This document shows, one piece after another, positions 1 to 8,227 of a stretch of 37,597 nucleotides of DNA (its first letter is position 1; the number at the start of each line of letters is the position of its first letter). The translations under genes and the position numbers were made by a program. The DNA comes from Acetobacteraceae bacterium (GTDB lineage: Bacteria; Pseudomonadota; Alphaproteobacteria; Acetobacterales; Acetobacteraceae): positions 1 through 37,597 of the forward strand of contig JARLIJ010000026.1 in the NCBI GenBank assembly GCA_031291795.1, read 5' to 3'. The notes beneath the pieces are model-generated. The model saw nothing but the letters and a program-made list of their open reading frames with translations. It was not told the origin of the DNA and searched no databases.

Positions 1-61
1 CCGCTGCCAGCGCCACCTTCGCCTTGAAGTCTGCCCCGTGCTTTTTGCGAACATTCGCCAT
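1..61 (-). CDS. IS3-family transposase OrfA, N-terminal fragment
   Basis: This is the first 20 codons of a transposase OrfA that continues beyond the window. The peptide begins MANVRKKHGADFKAKVALAA, with the basic start and the 'DFKxKVALAA' segment that opens the helix-turn-helix domain of IS3-family OrfA proteins (recognition from family knowledge). In complete elements OrfA is joined to the DDE-domain OrfB by programmed -1 frameshifting. The identical fragment is present in the opposite orientation at the other end of the window. Confidence 0.75.
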   Translation of the reverse strand, partial: MANVRKKHGADFKAKVALAA

Positions 62-140
62 CGGTAACCCCTGGCCATCAGGCCGGTTTAGGGGCGAAAC
101 TCTCTCTTAGCTACCTGTCCAGGATCCGGGGACCACCTCA
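1..140 (-). mobile_element. IS3-family insertion sequence, left end of one copy (partial)
   Basis: These 140 bases are the exact reverse complement of the last 140 bases of the window. Both copies stop matching at the same terminal TGA, which marks the outer end of the element. The terminal sequence begins TGAGGTGGTCCCCGGATCC when read outward to inward, and an OrfA reading frame starts about 80 bases in, the usual layout of an IS3-family element. Only the orfA-proximal end is present; the rest runs out of the window. Immediately inside the element the trbL reading frame is already open, so the insertion hit the trbL 5' region. Confidence 0.85.
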
Positions 141-185
141 CTCACGCCGTTCGCAGACTGCTCTCGATGGATTGTCGGCACGGCC

Positions 186-1397
186 GTGGGGCTGTGGGTC
201 GCGCTTGCTAGTAGTCAGGCGATGGCGGCGGACATGGTCAGCCCCATCATGAAGGCGTACCATGATGCGGCGCTCACGTGGGTTGGTCCTCTGCAAGCCG
301 ATGCGCAGCGCCTATTCATGCTCCTCTTTACGATACAGCTGTGCTGGGGTCTCGGATCGCTTGCGCTTAGAGGCGCCGACTTGAGCGAATTCCTCGCCGA
401 GCTTGTCAATCAGATCATGCACTATGGAATCTTTTTCTACTTGGTTACCAAGTCCAGCGAACTGGCCGGGCAGATTATTAAGTCGTTCACCGATGCTGCG
501 GCACAGGTGAGCGGCGCCCCCCCGACCCCCACGGGGGTCCTGAATGCCGGCGTGAATATGGCCAGCACCCTTCTGTCGAACATGTCGGCCAACCCATTGA
601 ATTACGGGATTGATCTGGTTCTTGTGTTGTGTGGACTTATCTGCCTCGTGTGTATGGCGTACATCGCCGCGTTGATGGTGATGATCAATGTCGAAACATA
701 CATTGTCGTCTCCGCGCTGACCCTATTCACCGGATTTGGCGGAAGCCGGTGGACCAAGGACTATGCGCTGCGGTCGTTGACGTACGCGATGTCGGCCGGC
801 GGCAAGCTCTTTATGCTGAATCTTGTGGTGGCTGCCGGGTCACAGATAATCACCGATATGAACAGCGGCCTGTCGTCTATTGGTACAGCCGGGGGCGTGG
901 GCAGCGGAGCGTACTATCAGACTTTGTTAACGCTGGCCGGATCTGTATTCGTACTGGTCGGTGTTTGTAAGTCGCTACCGGATATGATTGGCAGCCTCCT
1001 ATCTGGCGCCTCGATCGGCAGCAATGCTGCGCTTGCGGGAATGGGGAGAGGCGCTGCAGCGACTGCGGCGGCTGGCGGCGTCGGGGCCGTGATGGCTGGG
1101 GCGGCCGCCTCGAGTCTCGCAAGCGCTCAGGTCGGCGCCGCGCCAGGTGTGTCCCGTCTTGGCAACGCTGCGCGGATGGTCGGGTTGGCAGGCAGGAATT
1201 TGGCTGGCGCAGCTGTGTCGGACGTCGGAAACCGCTTGTCGGGCAAGCCCGGGGCTAACCACGGCGTCATGGGCGGGCGAATGGCTGCGAGCATGAACAA
1301 GGAGCGCGACGATTTGCGCAGTCCACCCCCGAAGCCGCCTGCGGGGTCGGGCGATAAAGCACCGCCCGACCCCGGCAACACCATCCGTTCGAGCTGA
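186..1397 (+). CDS. trbL: TrbL/VirB6-family conjugal transfer membrane protein, 5' end disrupted by IS
   Basis: TrbL is the polytopic inner-membrane protein of P-type type IV secretion systems, the VirB6 counterpart that forms part of the mating channel. The protein has a signal-like N-terminus ending near 'SSQAMAAD', several hydrophobic segments between residues 38 and 265, and a Gly/Ala-rich then Pro-rich hydrophilic tail, as usual for TrbL. It is followed by trbF, trbG and trbI in the standard order. The frame is open upstream to a stop at 108-110 inside the insertion sequence. The listed GTG is therefore only a possible start; the native start may have been removed by the IS. No good ribosome-binding site is seen before it. 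The length of about 400 aa is normal, so only a short N-terminal piece is likely missing. Confidence 0.8.
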   Translation: MGLWVALASSQAMAADMVSPIMKAYHDAALTWVGPLQADAQRLFMLLFTIQLCWGLGSLALRGADLSEFLAELVNQIMHYGIFFYLVTKSSELAGQIIKSFTDAAAQVSGAPPTPTGVLNAGVNMASTLLSNMSANPLNYGIDLVLVLCGLICLVCMAYIAALMVMINVETYIVVSALTLFTGFGGSRWTKDYALRSLTYAMSAGGKLFMLNLVVAAGSQIITDMNSGLSSIGTAGGVGSGAYYQTLLTLAGSVFVLVGVCKSLPDMIGSLLSGASIGSNAALAGMGRGAAATAAAGGVGAVMAGAAASSLASAQVGAAPGVSRLGNAARMVGLAGRNLAGAAVSDVGNRLSGKPGANHGVMGGRMAASMNKERDDLRSPPPKPPAGSGDKAPPDPGNTIRSS

Positions 1398-1462
1398 CGC
1401 GGGCGATGCGGAAGGCCACCCGAATGCCCGCATCATGCCCCGTGTGATAGGAAAGAAGATAT

Positions 1463-2170
1463 ATGTCCCGCCGGTTTAGGGCGAAACTGCCAGCTCCGAC
1501 GATAACCGGGTCACCGGTCGGACAGGGCAATCAGACGTACCTGGACGCCCGCGCCGAATGGAACGAGCGCTATGGGAGTTACATCGCTCAGGCGCGGGCC
1601 TGGCGGTATGCGGCGCTGCTATCGATGTGCGTGGCGGGCGTCTCTGTGGCGGGGTTGGCCTATGTGGGCGCTCAGACGCATCTCGTTCCGTTCGTCGTCG
1701 AGGTCAATCAGCTTGGCGATGCTCTTGCTGCCAAGCGCGCTGACGTTGCGGCGACGCCCGACACGAGACTGATCCGCGCGCAGCTCGCGCGCTGGATCGA
1801 CGACGTGAGGACGGTTTACATGGACGTGGCGGCTGAGCGCACGGTCATCACCGAAGCGTACGGCATGGTCGATCGCTCCAGCCCGGCATTTGAAGCGCTG
1901 AACAAGCACTTCAGGACGCAAGACCCGTTCAATCGGGCGAAGGATGAGACTGTGATCGTCCATGTCTCGTCGGTGCTGCCGATCTCGCAAAACACGTGGC
2001 GTATCGAGTGGTCGGAGGAGGCCCGGGCGCGCGACGGATCGGTCGGGACGGTCTCGAACTGGCGGGGGACCATCACCGTCATGATCCACCCGCCCAGTGA
2101 TTCCAACACGATTCTGGTGAACCCGACCGGGCTGTACCTGCAGGACTTCTCGTGGTCGAAGGCACAATGA
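1463..2170 (+). CDS. trbF: TrbF/VirB8-family conjugal transfer protein
   Basis: TrbF is the bitopic inner-membrane assembly factor of the mating channel, equivalent to VirB8. The 235-aa protein has the typical TrbF segment 'ARAEWNERYGSYIAQARAWR' around residues 29-48. One transmembrane helix follows (about 50-68), then a periplasmic VirB8-like domain. AGGAAAG lies about 10 bases before the ATG and supports this start. The stop overlaps the start of trbG as ATGA, implying translational coupling. No frameshift or missing segment is visible. Confidence 0.93.
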   Translation: MSRRFRAKLPAPTITGSPVGQGNQTYLDARAEWNERYGSYIAQARAWRYAALLSMCVAGVSVAGLAYVGAQTHLVPFVVEVNQLGDALAAKRADVAATPDTRLIRAQLARWIDDVRTVYMDVAAERTVITEAYGMVDRSSPAFEALNKHFRTQDPFNRAKDETVIVHVSSVLPISQNTWRIEWSEEARARDGSVGTVSNWRGTITVMIHPPSDSNTILVNPTGLYLQDFSWSKAQ

Positions 2171-3345
2171 ACATGCAGGTCCCGACTGTGAGATGCGTGG
2201 TTTTGGTACTGGCGGCCTTTTGCGCCTCGCGTCCGGCTGTCGCAGGCGGGTCGATCGTGCCGGCGATCATCCCATCTGCGTTTGCGCAAGGGACTGACCC
2301 ACGGCCGGCATCGCCGCCTGTGGACCTGGCGCCGCCCGCGGCAGCACCTGCGCCTGCGGCGTCGGGTATGCCGGGTATTGCGCCTGGTGGCGCGGCGGGC
2401 GCCGCCGCGGGTGTTGGGGCCGGCGCCGCGGCGGGTCCGGCGCCGGCTGCGGCAGCGACAACCCAGGCGCGGCCGACCGATCAGGTCACAGGTCCGAACG
2501 GTAAAGCGGTTGCGGTGCCAAGGTCATCGCCGCCGGCGCTGTCGCTTCTGTCGCCGAGCGCGAAGCTGTCGACCAAGGAGGGTCGCTCGGCTGCGATAGC
2601 GCGCGACTGGCGGGCTCGGCCGGCTGCGTCGGCTGAAGGCGCGGCCGGCAGTGTGAATTACATGTTCGGTGCATCGATACCGTCGGTCGTCTGCGCACCG
2701 CTGTATGTGTGCTCGATCTCCCTCCAGCCTGGGGAGGTGGTGAACGACATCAAGGCAGGGGACGCCGTCAGGTGGCTGATCACGCCCAGCATCGTGGGTT
2801 CCGGCGCGGACCGGGTGACGGTCGTGTCAGTGAAACCGACCGATGCCGGACTGCGGACCGACCTGGCGATTGCGACGACGCGCCGGCTGTATCAGGTCCA
2901 ATTGGTGAGCACGCAAACTCAGTGGATGGGGAACGTGACGTTCACCTATCCGGAGGATGCGCAAGCGAGCTGGCAAAAGTATCAGGCGCAGCAACAGAAG
3001 GAGGCGGCGGATACGACGCTGCCCAATGGCAGAAACATTGCGGCGTTGGATTTCAACTACGCTGTGAGCGGCGACGTCTCGTGGAAGCCGTTGCGGGTCT
3101 ACAGCGATGGCGTCAAGACGTACATCCAGTTCCCGAGGGCGATGTTGTCAGGCGATGCGCCATCGCTTGTCGCCCTCGGGAACGACGGCGGCCTGTTCTC
3201 AAGCCCCACAAAGCAGATCGTCAACTACCGCGTTGAGGGCGACACGTACGTCGTCGACAAAGTGCTTGACCGCGCGGCGTTGCTTTCCGGCGTGGGTGGC
3301 AGTCAGGAAGAAATCAAGATTGCGCATACCGGAGCGCGCCGATGA
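2167..3345 (+). CDS. trbG: TrbG/VirB9-family conjugal transfer protein
   Basis: TrbG is the periplasmic/outer-membrane core protein corresponding to VirB9, and with TrbI and TrbH builds the outer part of the mating channel. The 392-aa product has a signal peptide ending near 'SRPAVAGG', then an unusually long Ala/Pro/Gly-rich spacer to about residue 110. The conserved TrbG domain follows, with 'QPGEVVNDIKAGDAVRW' and a C-terminal segment containing 'NGRNIAALDFNYAVSG' and 'YIQFPRAM'. I chose the ATG that overlaps the trbF stop (ATGA); a GTG 15 bases upstream is in frame. Its own stop overlaps the trbI start. Confidence 0.93.
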   Translation: MNMQVPTVRCVVLVLAAFCASRPAVAGGSIVPAIIPSAFAQGTDPRPASPPVDLAPPAAAPAPAASGMPGIAPGGAAGAAAGVGAGAAAGPAPAAAATTQARPTDQVTGPNGKAVAVPRSSPPALSLLSPSAKLSTKEGRSAAIARDWRARPAASAEGAAGSVNYMFGASIPSVVCAPLYVCSISLQPGEVVNDIKAGDAVRWLITPSIVGSGADRVTVVSVKPTDAGLRTDLAIATTRRLYQVQLVSTQTQWMGNVTFTYPEDAQASWQKYQAQQQKEAADTTLPNGRNIAALDFNYAVSGDVSWKPLRVYSDGVKTYIQFPRAMLSGDAPSLVALGNDGGLFSSPTKQIVNYRVEGDTYVVDKVLDRAALLSGVGGSQEEIKIAHTGARR

Positions 3346-4679
3346 GCGACATGATGGCGCCGGCTCGATCGCCGGGAGCGGCCGAGGCGCGTCCGGGTGG
3401 CGGCGTGCGGCGCATGAACGCGAGGCCGGTGATCCTCGCCCTCGGCTTAGCCGCACTCGCGGGCGGCGTGATTATCTATACGTTCCATCAGCGGACGTCG
3501 GAGAACGAGCTGCAGCGGCAAGACCAGCTGTTGTCGAAGGCGGTCCCCAAAACCGGCACGCCTGATGTACTCGCCAATCATCCGGATGCCGGAGCGATCG
3601 AACAGAACCGGCACTCGATGCCGGCCAGGGGAGAGACCAGTTCGTCGGAGGCACCTCGGGCAATGAGTGCCGGCGATCAGGCGAACGTTGACGCATGGGA
3701 CGACTATGACCGGCGGAAGCGGGCGCTTGAGCGGGCGCGCTTCGAGGCTGAAGCAAATGCGTATGGGGCTGCGCCGGATGTGAGGCTCAGTCAGGGTCCG
3801 CAGATCGCGGCGGACGCGATGTCGCAAACTGCCGTTAGGGCGGCCACGTCGGGCCAGGTTGTGCCGAGCCTGGACACCATGCAGGCAGGGCCTTCTGCTC
3901 CGGCCACTCCGGTGTTTGGCGGGATGGGTGGCGGCCTTTTCGGCGGCGGCGGTGCGGCGATGCCGCCGGCTAATCCCAATGCGAACGACCAGACAGGCAA
4001 GCGGAACTTTCTCGCACAGCCGGGGTCTTCCGCCGACGCCGACTACGTGGCGGCTCGCGTGACCGCGCCGATATCGCCGTACGAGGTCAAAGCTGGCTCG
4101 GTGATTCCGGCAACGATGATTGGCGGCATCAACTCAGACCTGCCCGGCGAGGTCATCGGCCAGGTGCGCGAGAACGTCTACGACACGGCGACCGGCGATC
4201 ATCTGCTCATTCCACAAGGGTCACGCCTGGTGGGCGTGTACCACAGCGGCGTGACGTACGGGCAGACGCGGGTCTTGGTTGCTTGGAACCGGATCATCTA
4301 TCCGAACGGCAACAGCTTCGACCTTGGCACCATGCCGGGAGCTGACGAGGGCGCGTACAGCGGGTTCGAAGATCAGGTGGACAACCACTATCTCCGGATC
4401 TTCGGGTCGGCACTGCTGGCAAGCGTGTTCAGCGCGAGCGCGCAGTTGAGCCAGCCCCAGGCCACCAATGGTGAGGGCATCAGCGCGCAGTCGACGATGA
4501 CGGCGGCGGTCGGCCAGCAGGCGAGTCAGGTCGGATCGCAGATGATCGCGCGTGGGCTGGACATCCAACCCACTATCGAAATCCGCAACGGCTACCTGTT
4601 CAACATCATGGTCACCAAGGACCTGGTCCTCACCCCGTGGCAGGGCATGCAGCCGCTTCCTTACGGCGCGGAGCGGTAA
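3342..4679 (+). CDS. trbI: TrbI/VirB10-family conjugal transfer protein
   Basis: TrbI is the VirB10 counterpart that spans from the inner membrane to the outer membrane and gates the channel. The 445-aa protein has an N-terminal cytoplasmic part, one membrane helix around residues 29-48, and a Pro/Gly-rich periplasmic region. The C-terminal beta-barrel domain carries hallmark motifs 'VIPATMIGGINSDLPG', 'LLIPQGSRLVG' and 'NSFDLGTMPGADEGAYSGF'. It overlaps trbG by ATGA and is followed after four bases by the TrbH/TcpQ-like gene. Nothing appears truncated. Confidence 0.95.
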   Translation: MSDMMAPARSPGAAEARPGGGVRRMNARPVILALGLAALAGGVIIYTFHQRTSENELQRQDQLLSKAVPKTGTPDVLANHPDAGAIEQNRHSMPARGETSSSEAPRAMSAGDQANVDAWDDYDRRKRALERARFEAEANAYGAAPDVRLSQGPQIAADAMSQTAVRAATSGQVVPSLDTMQAGPSAPATPVFGGMGGGLFGGGGAAMPPANPNANDQTGKRNFLAQPGSSADADYVAARVTAPISPYEVKAGSVIPATMIGGINSDLPGEVIGQVRENVYDTATGDHLLIPQGSRLVGVYHSGVTYGQTRVLVAWNRIIYPNGNSFDLGTMPGADEGAYSGFEDQVDNHYLRIFGSALLASVFSASAQLSQPQATNGEGISAQSTMTAAVGQQASQVGSQMIARGLDIQPTIEIRNGYLFNIMVTKDLVLTPWQGMQPLPYGAER

Positions 4680-4683
4680 GCCG

Positions 4684-6000
4684 ATGGGCGGGGAACGAGA
4701 AGGCGGGAAGCCGATGCATGCGCTTATTGGTTCTGATCTGCGAATGGTCGTGGTCGGCATCTGCGCAATCGGCAGCCTCAGCGCATGTTCGTTGCCTGGG
4801 GCGCAGCCGGGGCAGTCGTGGGCGGCGGGCGTGTCATCGGCGGATGTGTCGCGGCTGTCTGGTGCGATTGGCGACACGATAGCGGCAAGCCTGCCGCGCG
4901 CGGCGTCCACGTTGGTCGTGCGGCCAGCCGGAGGACCTGCCGGCGGGGAGAGCGGGCAGATCATAACCGCGACCCTGCGTGAGCGCGGGTTCGCGCTTGC
5001 GCCCGACAAGGGCGAGTACCCGGGGGGGCACGTCGTCACGTACAACATTGCGCCGGTCGAACAGCAGAGCGTCCTGCTGAGGCTCGACGTCGACCAGGCC
5101 GAGATGACTTGCCTCTTCGGGCGTGACGTGGGTGGGAATCTGAGCGGCGCCGGCTCGTGTTCTGTTCGCAACAGCGCGGCGCTGACCTTGGCCGCTCGTG
5201 CCGACCTGGCGCCGGCCGCGATCGCCGCTGGCCCGATGCCGGCGAGTCTGACATCGCCTACGCCCCTTGCGCCGCAACCTACGCCGGCCGATCAGCCGCG
5301 GTCTGTCGTGACCGCCGGCGATGACCGTGAACGTGACGGCGTGTCGCCCTCTCGGGCCGAAGCCCCTGCGTCAGTGCGCGCTGCGCTGTCGCGCGCCTCG
5401 GCAATGGCACACACGCGGCAAACAGCCGCAAGGTCGTCTGCTGCGATGAAGCCCGCCACGGCGAGGGTCGCTGAGAACGAGGCGAGGCCACGACCCGTCG
5501 TGACGGCGGCAGCGGCGTTGCCCACCACGGCAGCCTCTGGCAGCTCGACGCCGACGTCCCTGACCGCATCGACCCCCGCAGCGAAGGTGGGGGAGACGGC
5601 ATCGCCAGAACCGGTGAAATCCGTGGCGGCGAACGTCGCGGTCCCAGCCACTCCGGCGGTTTCGACCGCACCTGGTGCGGCCAAGGTCACGGCGGAGCCG
5701 ATCGCGCCTGTGGCACAACCGGCGCCGGAGCCGCGCTGGAGTTTGCGTGCTGGCGATCTTGTCGGCGCGACATTGAAGACCTGGGGCCGAACAGCCGGAT
5801 GGACGGTGCTGTGGAATGCGCCGCTCGATTGGCCAACACCGACGGGCACCGAGTTCACCGGGTCGTTCCTGAAGGTCGCGGAAGCAATGATCACCGCCCT
5901 GCGCGCAGATGGCGCCGACATCCGCGCGATTGCCTACACCCCGAACACAACGCTTGTCGTCAGTGCCGGCAGCGACGTCCAACATGGAGGCCAGCATTGA
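4684..6000 (+). CDS. TrbH-like lipoprotein fused to a TcpQ/PilL C-terminal domain
   Basis: The N-terminus has a lipoprotein signal with lipobox 'LSAC'. Residues roughly 45-190 resemble TrbH, the small lipoprotein encoded beside trbG/trbI: a 'SxLPxAxSTLVV' strand, 'LRERGFAL', then a beta-rich domain. A low-complexity Ala/Pro/Thr linker of about 150 residues follows. The last about 90 residues start 'RWSLRAGDLVGATLKTWGR' and match the TcpQ/PilL C-terminal domain known from type IVb pilus operons. The gene sits exactly at the junction of trb and pil genes. I chose the ATG four bases after the trbI stop; an ATG at 4714 gives a more typical 25-residue signal peptide. The TcpQ part is fairly sure from family knowledge; the TrbH part is a weaker reading by eye. 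It may physically link the mating channel with the pilus secretin. Confidence 0.72.
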   Translation: MGGEREGGKPMHALIGSDLRMVVVGICAIGSLSACSLPGAQPGQSWAAGVSSADVSRLSGAIGDTIAASLPRAASTLVVRPAGGPAGGESGQIITATLRERGFALAPDKGEYPGGHVVTYNIAPVEQQSVLLRLDVDQAEMTCLFGRDVGGNLSGAGSCSVRNSAALTLAARADLAPAAIAAGPMPASLTSPTPLAPQPTPADQPRSVVTAGDDRERDGVSPSRAEAPASVRAALSRASAMAHTRQTAARSSAAMKPATARVAENEARPRPVVTAAAALPTTAASGSSTPTSLTASTPAAKVGETASPEPVKSVAANVAVPATPAVSTAPGAAKVTAEPIAPVAQPAPEPRWSLRAGDLVGATLKTWGRTAGWTVLWNAPLDWPTPTGTEFTGSFLKVAEAMITALRADGADIRAIAYTPNTTLVVSAGSDVQHGGQH

Positions 6001-7637
6001 TGCGGACGACCCTTTTATCGGCGTGCGCCGCCGTTGTACTGAGCGTGGGCGGCTGCTCCACCTTCGACAAGGCAGGCGCCCTCGACAAGACGACCCTGGA
6101 TGCGATCAACGGCAGTGCTGCTCCGCAGTCGGCGGCGTTCCAGACTGTTGACAGGCCCTATCTTCTGGGCACGCCGGTCGAGGTGAGGGCGCAACCGCCC
6201 GAGGCTCTACGGCGCGACATCGTCCTGGTCATTGCATCACCACGGCCGCTGCGCGAAATCGCGTCGCTCGTCTCGGCGAAGATCGGCATTCCGATCGACG
6301 TGGAAATCGGGGGTGGCGCTGGCGGAGCGCTCGGCGGGGGCGGGGCAAACGCGATTCCGACGCCGATCAGCGTTGGCGGGATGTCGATCCCACCTCCACC
6401 GGCATCGCTGTTCAATGCGACGGCGACTGGCCCGATGGCCGCGGCGACAGCGATTGGCGCGTCATCCGGACGCAGCGTAGCCGTCAGCTATCACGGCTCT
6501 TGCTCGGGTCTGCTGGACTACATTGCGGCAAGGGCCGGGGTGTCCTGGAAGTATGACGACGGCCGCATCGTCTTGTACGACGTGGAGTCGAAGACGTTTG
6601 AGATCCCCGCGCTTGCGTGGAAGGTTGCAAGCAAAGGGTCGATCGTTGCGAGCGCTGGCCCGTCGAGCTCGGGCGGCAGTGGCGGCAGCTCGGCGGGCGG
6701 GAGTTCCGGCAGCACGGGAGGATCGTCGATCGGCAGCACTGAGATCGATAACTCCGGCGAGGCGGATGTCTGGAAGAATATCCAGAAGGTGGCGGAGACG
6801 GTCACCGGGGGAGCCCGCGTTCTGGCCGATCCGTCACTCGGGTCGATCACCGTCACCGGTACGCCCGCTCAGATACACAGGGCTGAGGTTTGGGTGCGGG
6901 ACTTGTCCGCGTCGCTGACCAAAGAAGTGGCCATCGAGGTGCATGTCTACACCATAAAGTTGAACGAGGAGCAGAACTATGGCTTTAGCCCGACCATCAA
7001 GTTCAACGATGGGCGGTTCAGCCTGACGGGCGGCGGCGCGTCGATCCCGGTTGTGCAAGGCAGCGCCTCACCGCTGACATTTGGCGGAACGATTCTGACA
7101 GGGCCATTCAATGGAACTAGTGCGATGGTGCAAGCTCTCGCAACGCTTGGGACAGTTACTCAGAATTACGAGCAAACGGCGGTGACGCTGAATGGCCAGC
7201 CGGTGCCGATCCAAGTTGGACAGCAGACCGGATACCTTGCGTCCACGTCCACGACGCAGTCGGCGAATGTGGGCAGCACGGAATCGTTGACGCCAGGGTT
7301 CGTGACAACCGGGTTCACCGGGCTTTTCGTTCCGCGGGTTGCTCAGAAGCGCATTCTGTTGGGCATGAATATCACGATCAGCTCGCTGCTCGCGCTGACG
7401 ACAGAATCGAACGGCAACGAAAGTATTCAGGTCCCGACGACAGCGAACAGCACGTTCCAGCAGAGCGTTTCGCTGGAATCAGGTTCTACGCTGCTGTTGA
7501 CCGGCTTCAAGAACAACAACGCCAGCACCACCCACAACGGTGTGTTCTCGTCGCTGTTCGCCGGGTTGGGCGGGGGCGCGGACACCACTTTCAACCGCCA
7601 GCTCATCGCAATCGTGATCAATGCGAGGACGCTATGA
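6000..7637 (+). CDS. pilN: PilN-type type IVb pilus secretin (lipoprotein)
   Basis: This is the outer-membrane secretin through which the thin conjugative pilus is extruded. The 545-aa protein has a lipoprotein signal with lipobox near 'LSVGGC' and periplasmic N domains, including 'RPLREIASLVSAKIGIPIDV'. A Gly/Ser-rich insertion sits at about residues 219-245. The C-terminal secretin domain contains 'TVTQNYEQTAVTLNGQPVPIQVGQQTGYL' as a split motif and 'LLLTGF' near the end. The start overlaps the preceding stop as TGATG, and the 3' end overlaps pilP by four bases. The order TcpQ-protein then secretin matches R64 pilL-pilN except that pilM lies elsewhere (13683). Confidence 0.92.
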   Translation: MRTTLLSACAAVVLSVGGCSTFDKAGALDKTTLDAINGSAAPQSAAFQTVDRPYLLGTPVEVRAQPPEALRRDIVLVIASPRPLREIASLVSAKIGIPIDVEIGGGAGGALGGGGANAIPTPISVGGMSIPPPPASLFNATATGPMAAATAIGASSGRSVAVSYHGSCSGLLDYIAARAGVSWKYDDGRIVLYDVESKTFEIPALAWKVASKGSIVASAGPSSSGGSGGSSAGGSSGSTGGSSIGSTEIDNSGEADVWKNIQKVAETVTGGARVLADPSLGSITVTGTPAQIHRAEVWVRDLSASLTKEVAIEVHVYTIKLNEEQNYGFSPTIKFNDGRFSLTGGGASIPVVQGSASPLTFGGTILTGPFNGTSAMVQALATLGTVTQNYEQTAVTLNGQPVPIQVGQQTGYLASTSTTQSANVGSTESLTPGFVTTGFTGLFVPRVAQKRILLGMNITISSLLALTTESNGNESIQVPTTANSTFQQSVSLESGSTLLLTGFKNNNASTTHNGVFSSLFAGLGGGADTTFNRQLIAIVINARTL

Positions 7638-8227
7638 CCGCCCGGATTTTGTGCGCGGCCTGGGTGTGCCTTTCGGTGCTTCCGATCGCCGGGTATGCGG
7701 CGGATGGCGCGACGGACGCACAGCCGTCCGACGCACAGCCGTCCAATGAGACGACCGCGCAGACATTGGAACGGCTGAATGGCCAGGCCGCGATCCTGGA
7801 GGTGCAAGCCCGTATCGCTAAAGCGCGGCGGGAGATCGCCGAGGCCGAGAAAGGGGCCGGCGGCGGCGAAAGAGTGGGGGGTGCGCTTCAAGCCGCGCCG
7901 GCAGCCACGCCCGAACGGGCGGCGCCGGTCGTACTGCCGATCGTGCAGATGATCCTTGGCGGCGGCCGGGACCTCACGGCCGAGCTGGCGTTGCCGGATG
8001 GAGGCATCGCGGTCGTGGCGGCTGGGTCCACTATCCGCGGCCTGGGACGGGTGCTGACGATCTCGGAGAGGGGGGTGGTGGTGGACGCCAGCGGCGAGCA
8101 CCTGACCCTGCCGTTCGGCTCTGAGGGCGACGCGCGGGCGAGCCAGACGGGCAGGGGCCAGGTGGCGCCGGCCGGAACCCGGCCGATGGTCCAGCTGCCA
8201 CCCTCCCCACTGCCCGGGGCACGGTGA
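7634..8227 (+). CDS. pilP: PilP-like type IVb pilus biogenesis protein
   Basis: PilP is a small periplasmic pilus assembly protein. The 197-aa product has a signal peptide (cleavage near 'IAGYAADG') and a short coiled-coil-like stretch 'ILEVQARIAKARREIAEAEK' at about residues 54-73. A C-terminal domain follows with 'AELALPDGGIAVVAAGSTIRGLGRVLTIS', the pattern of R64-type PilP (split here as recognised pieces). It is translationally coupled on both sides, ATGA with pilN and TGATG with pilO. In R64 the order is pilO then pilP; here the two are inverted. The assignment rests on position and general pattern. Confidence 0.72.
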   Translation: MTARILCAAWVCLSVLPIAGYAADGATDAQPSDAQPSNETTAQTLERLNGQAAILEVQARIAKARREIAEAEKGAGGGERVGGALQAAPAATPERAAPVVLPIVQMILGGGRDLTAELALPDGGIAVVAAGSTIRGLGRVLTISERGVVVDASGEHLTLPFGSEGDARASQTGRGQVAPAGTRPMVQLPPSPLPGAR

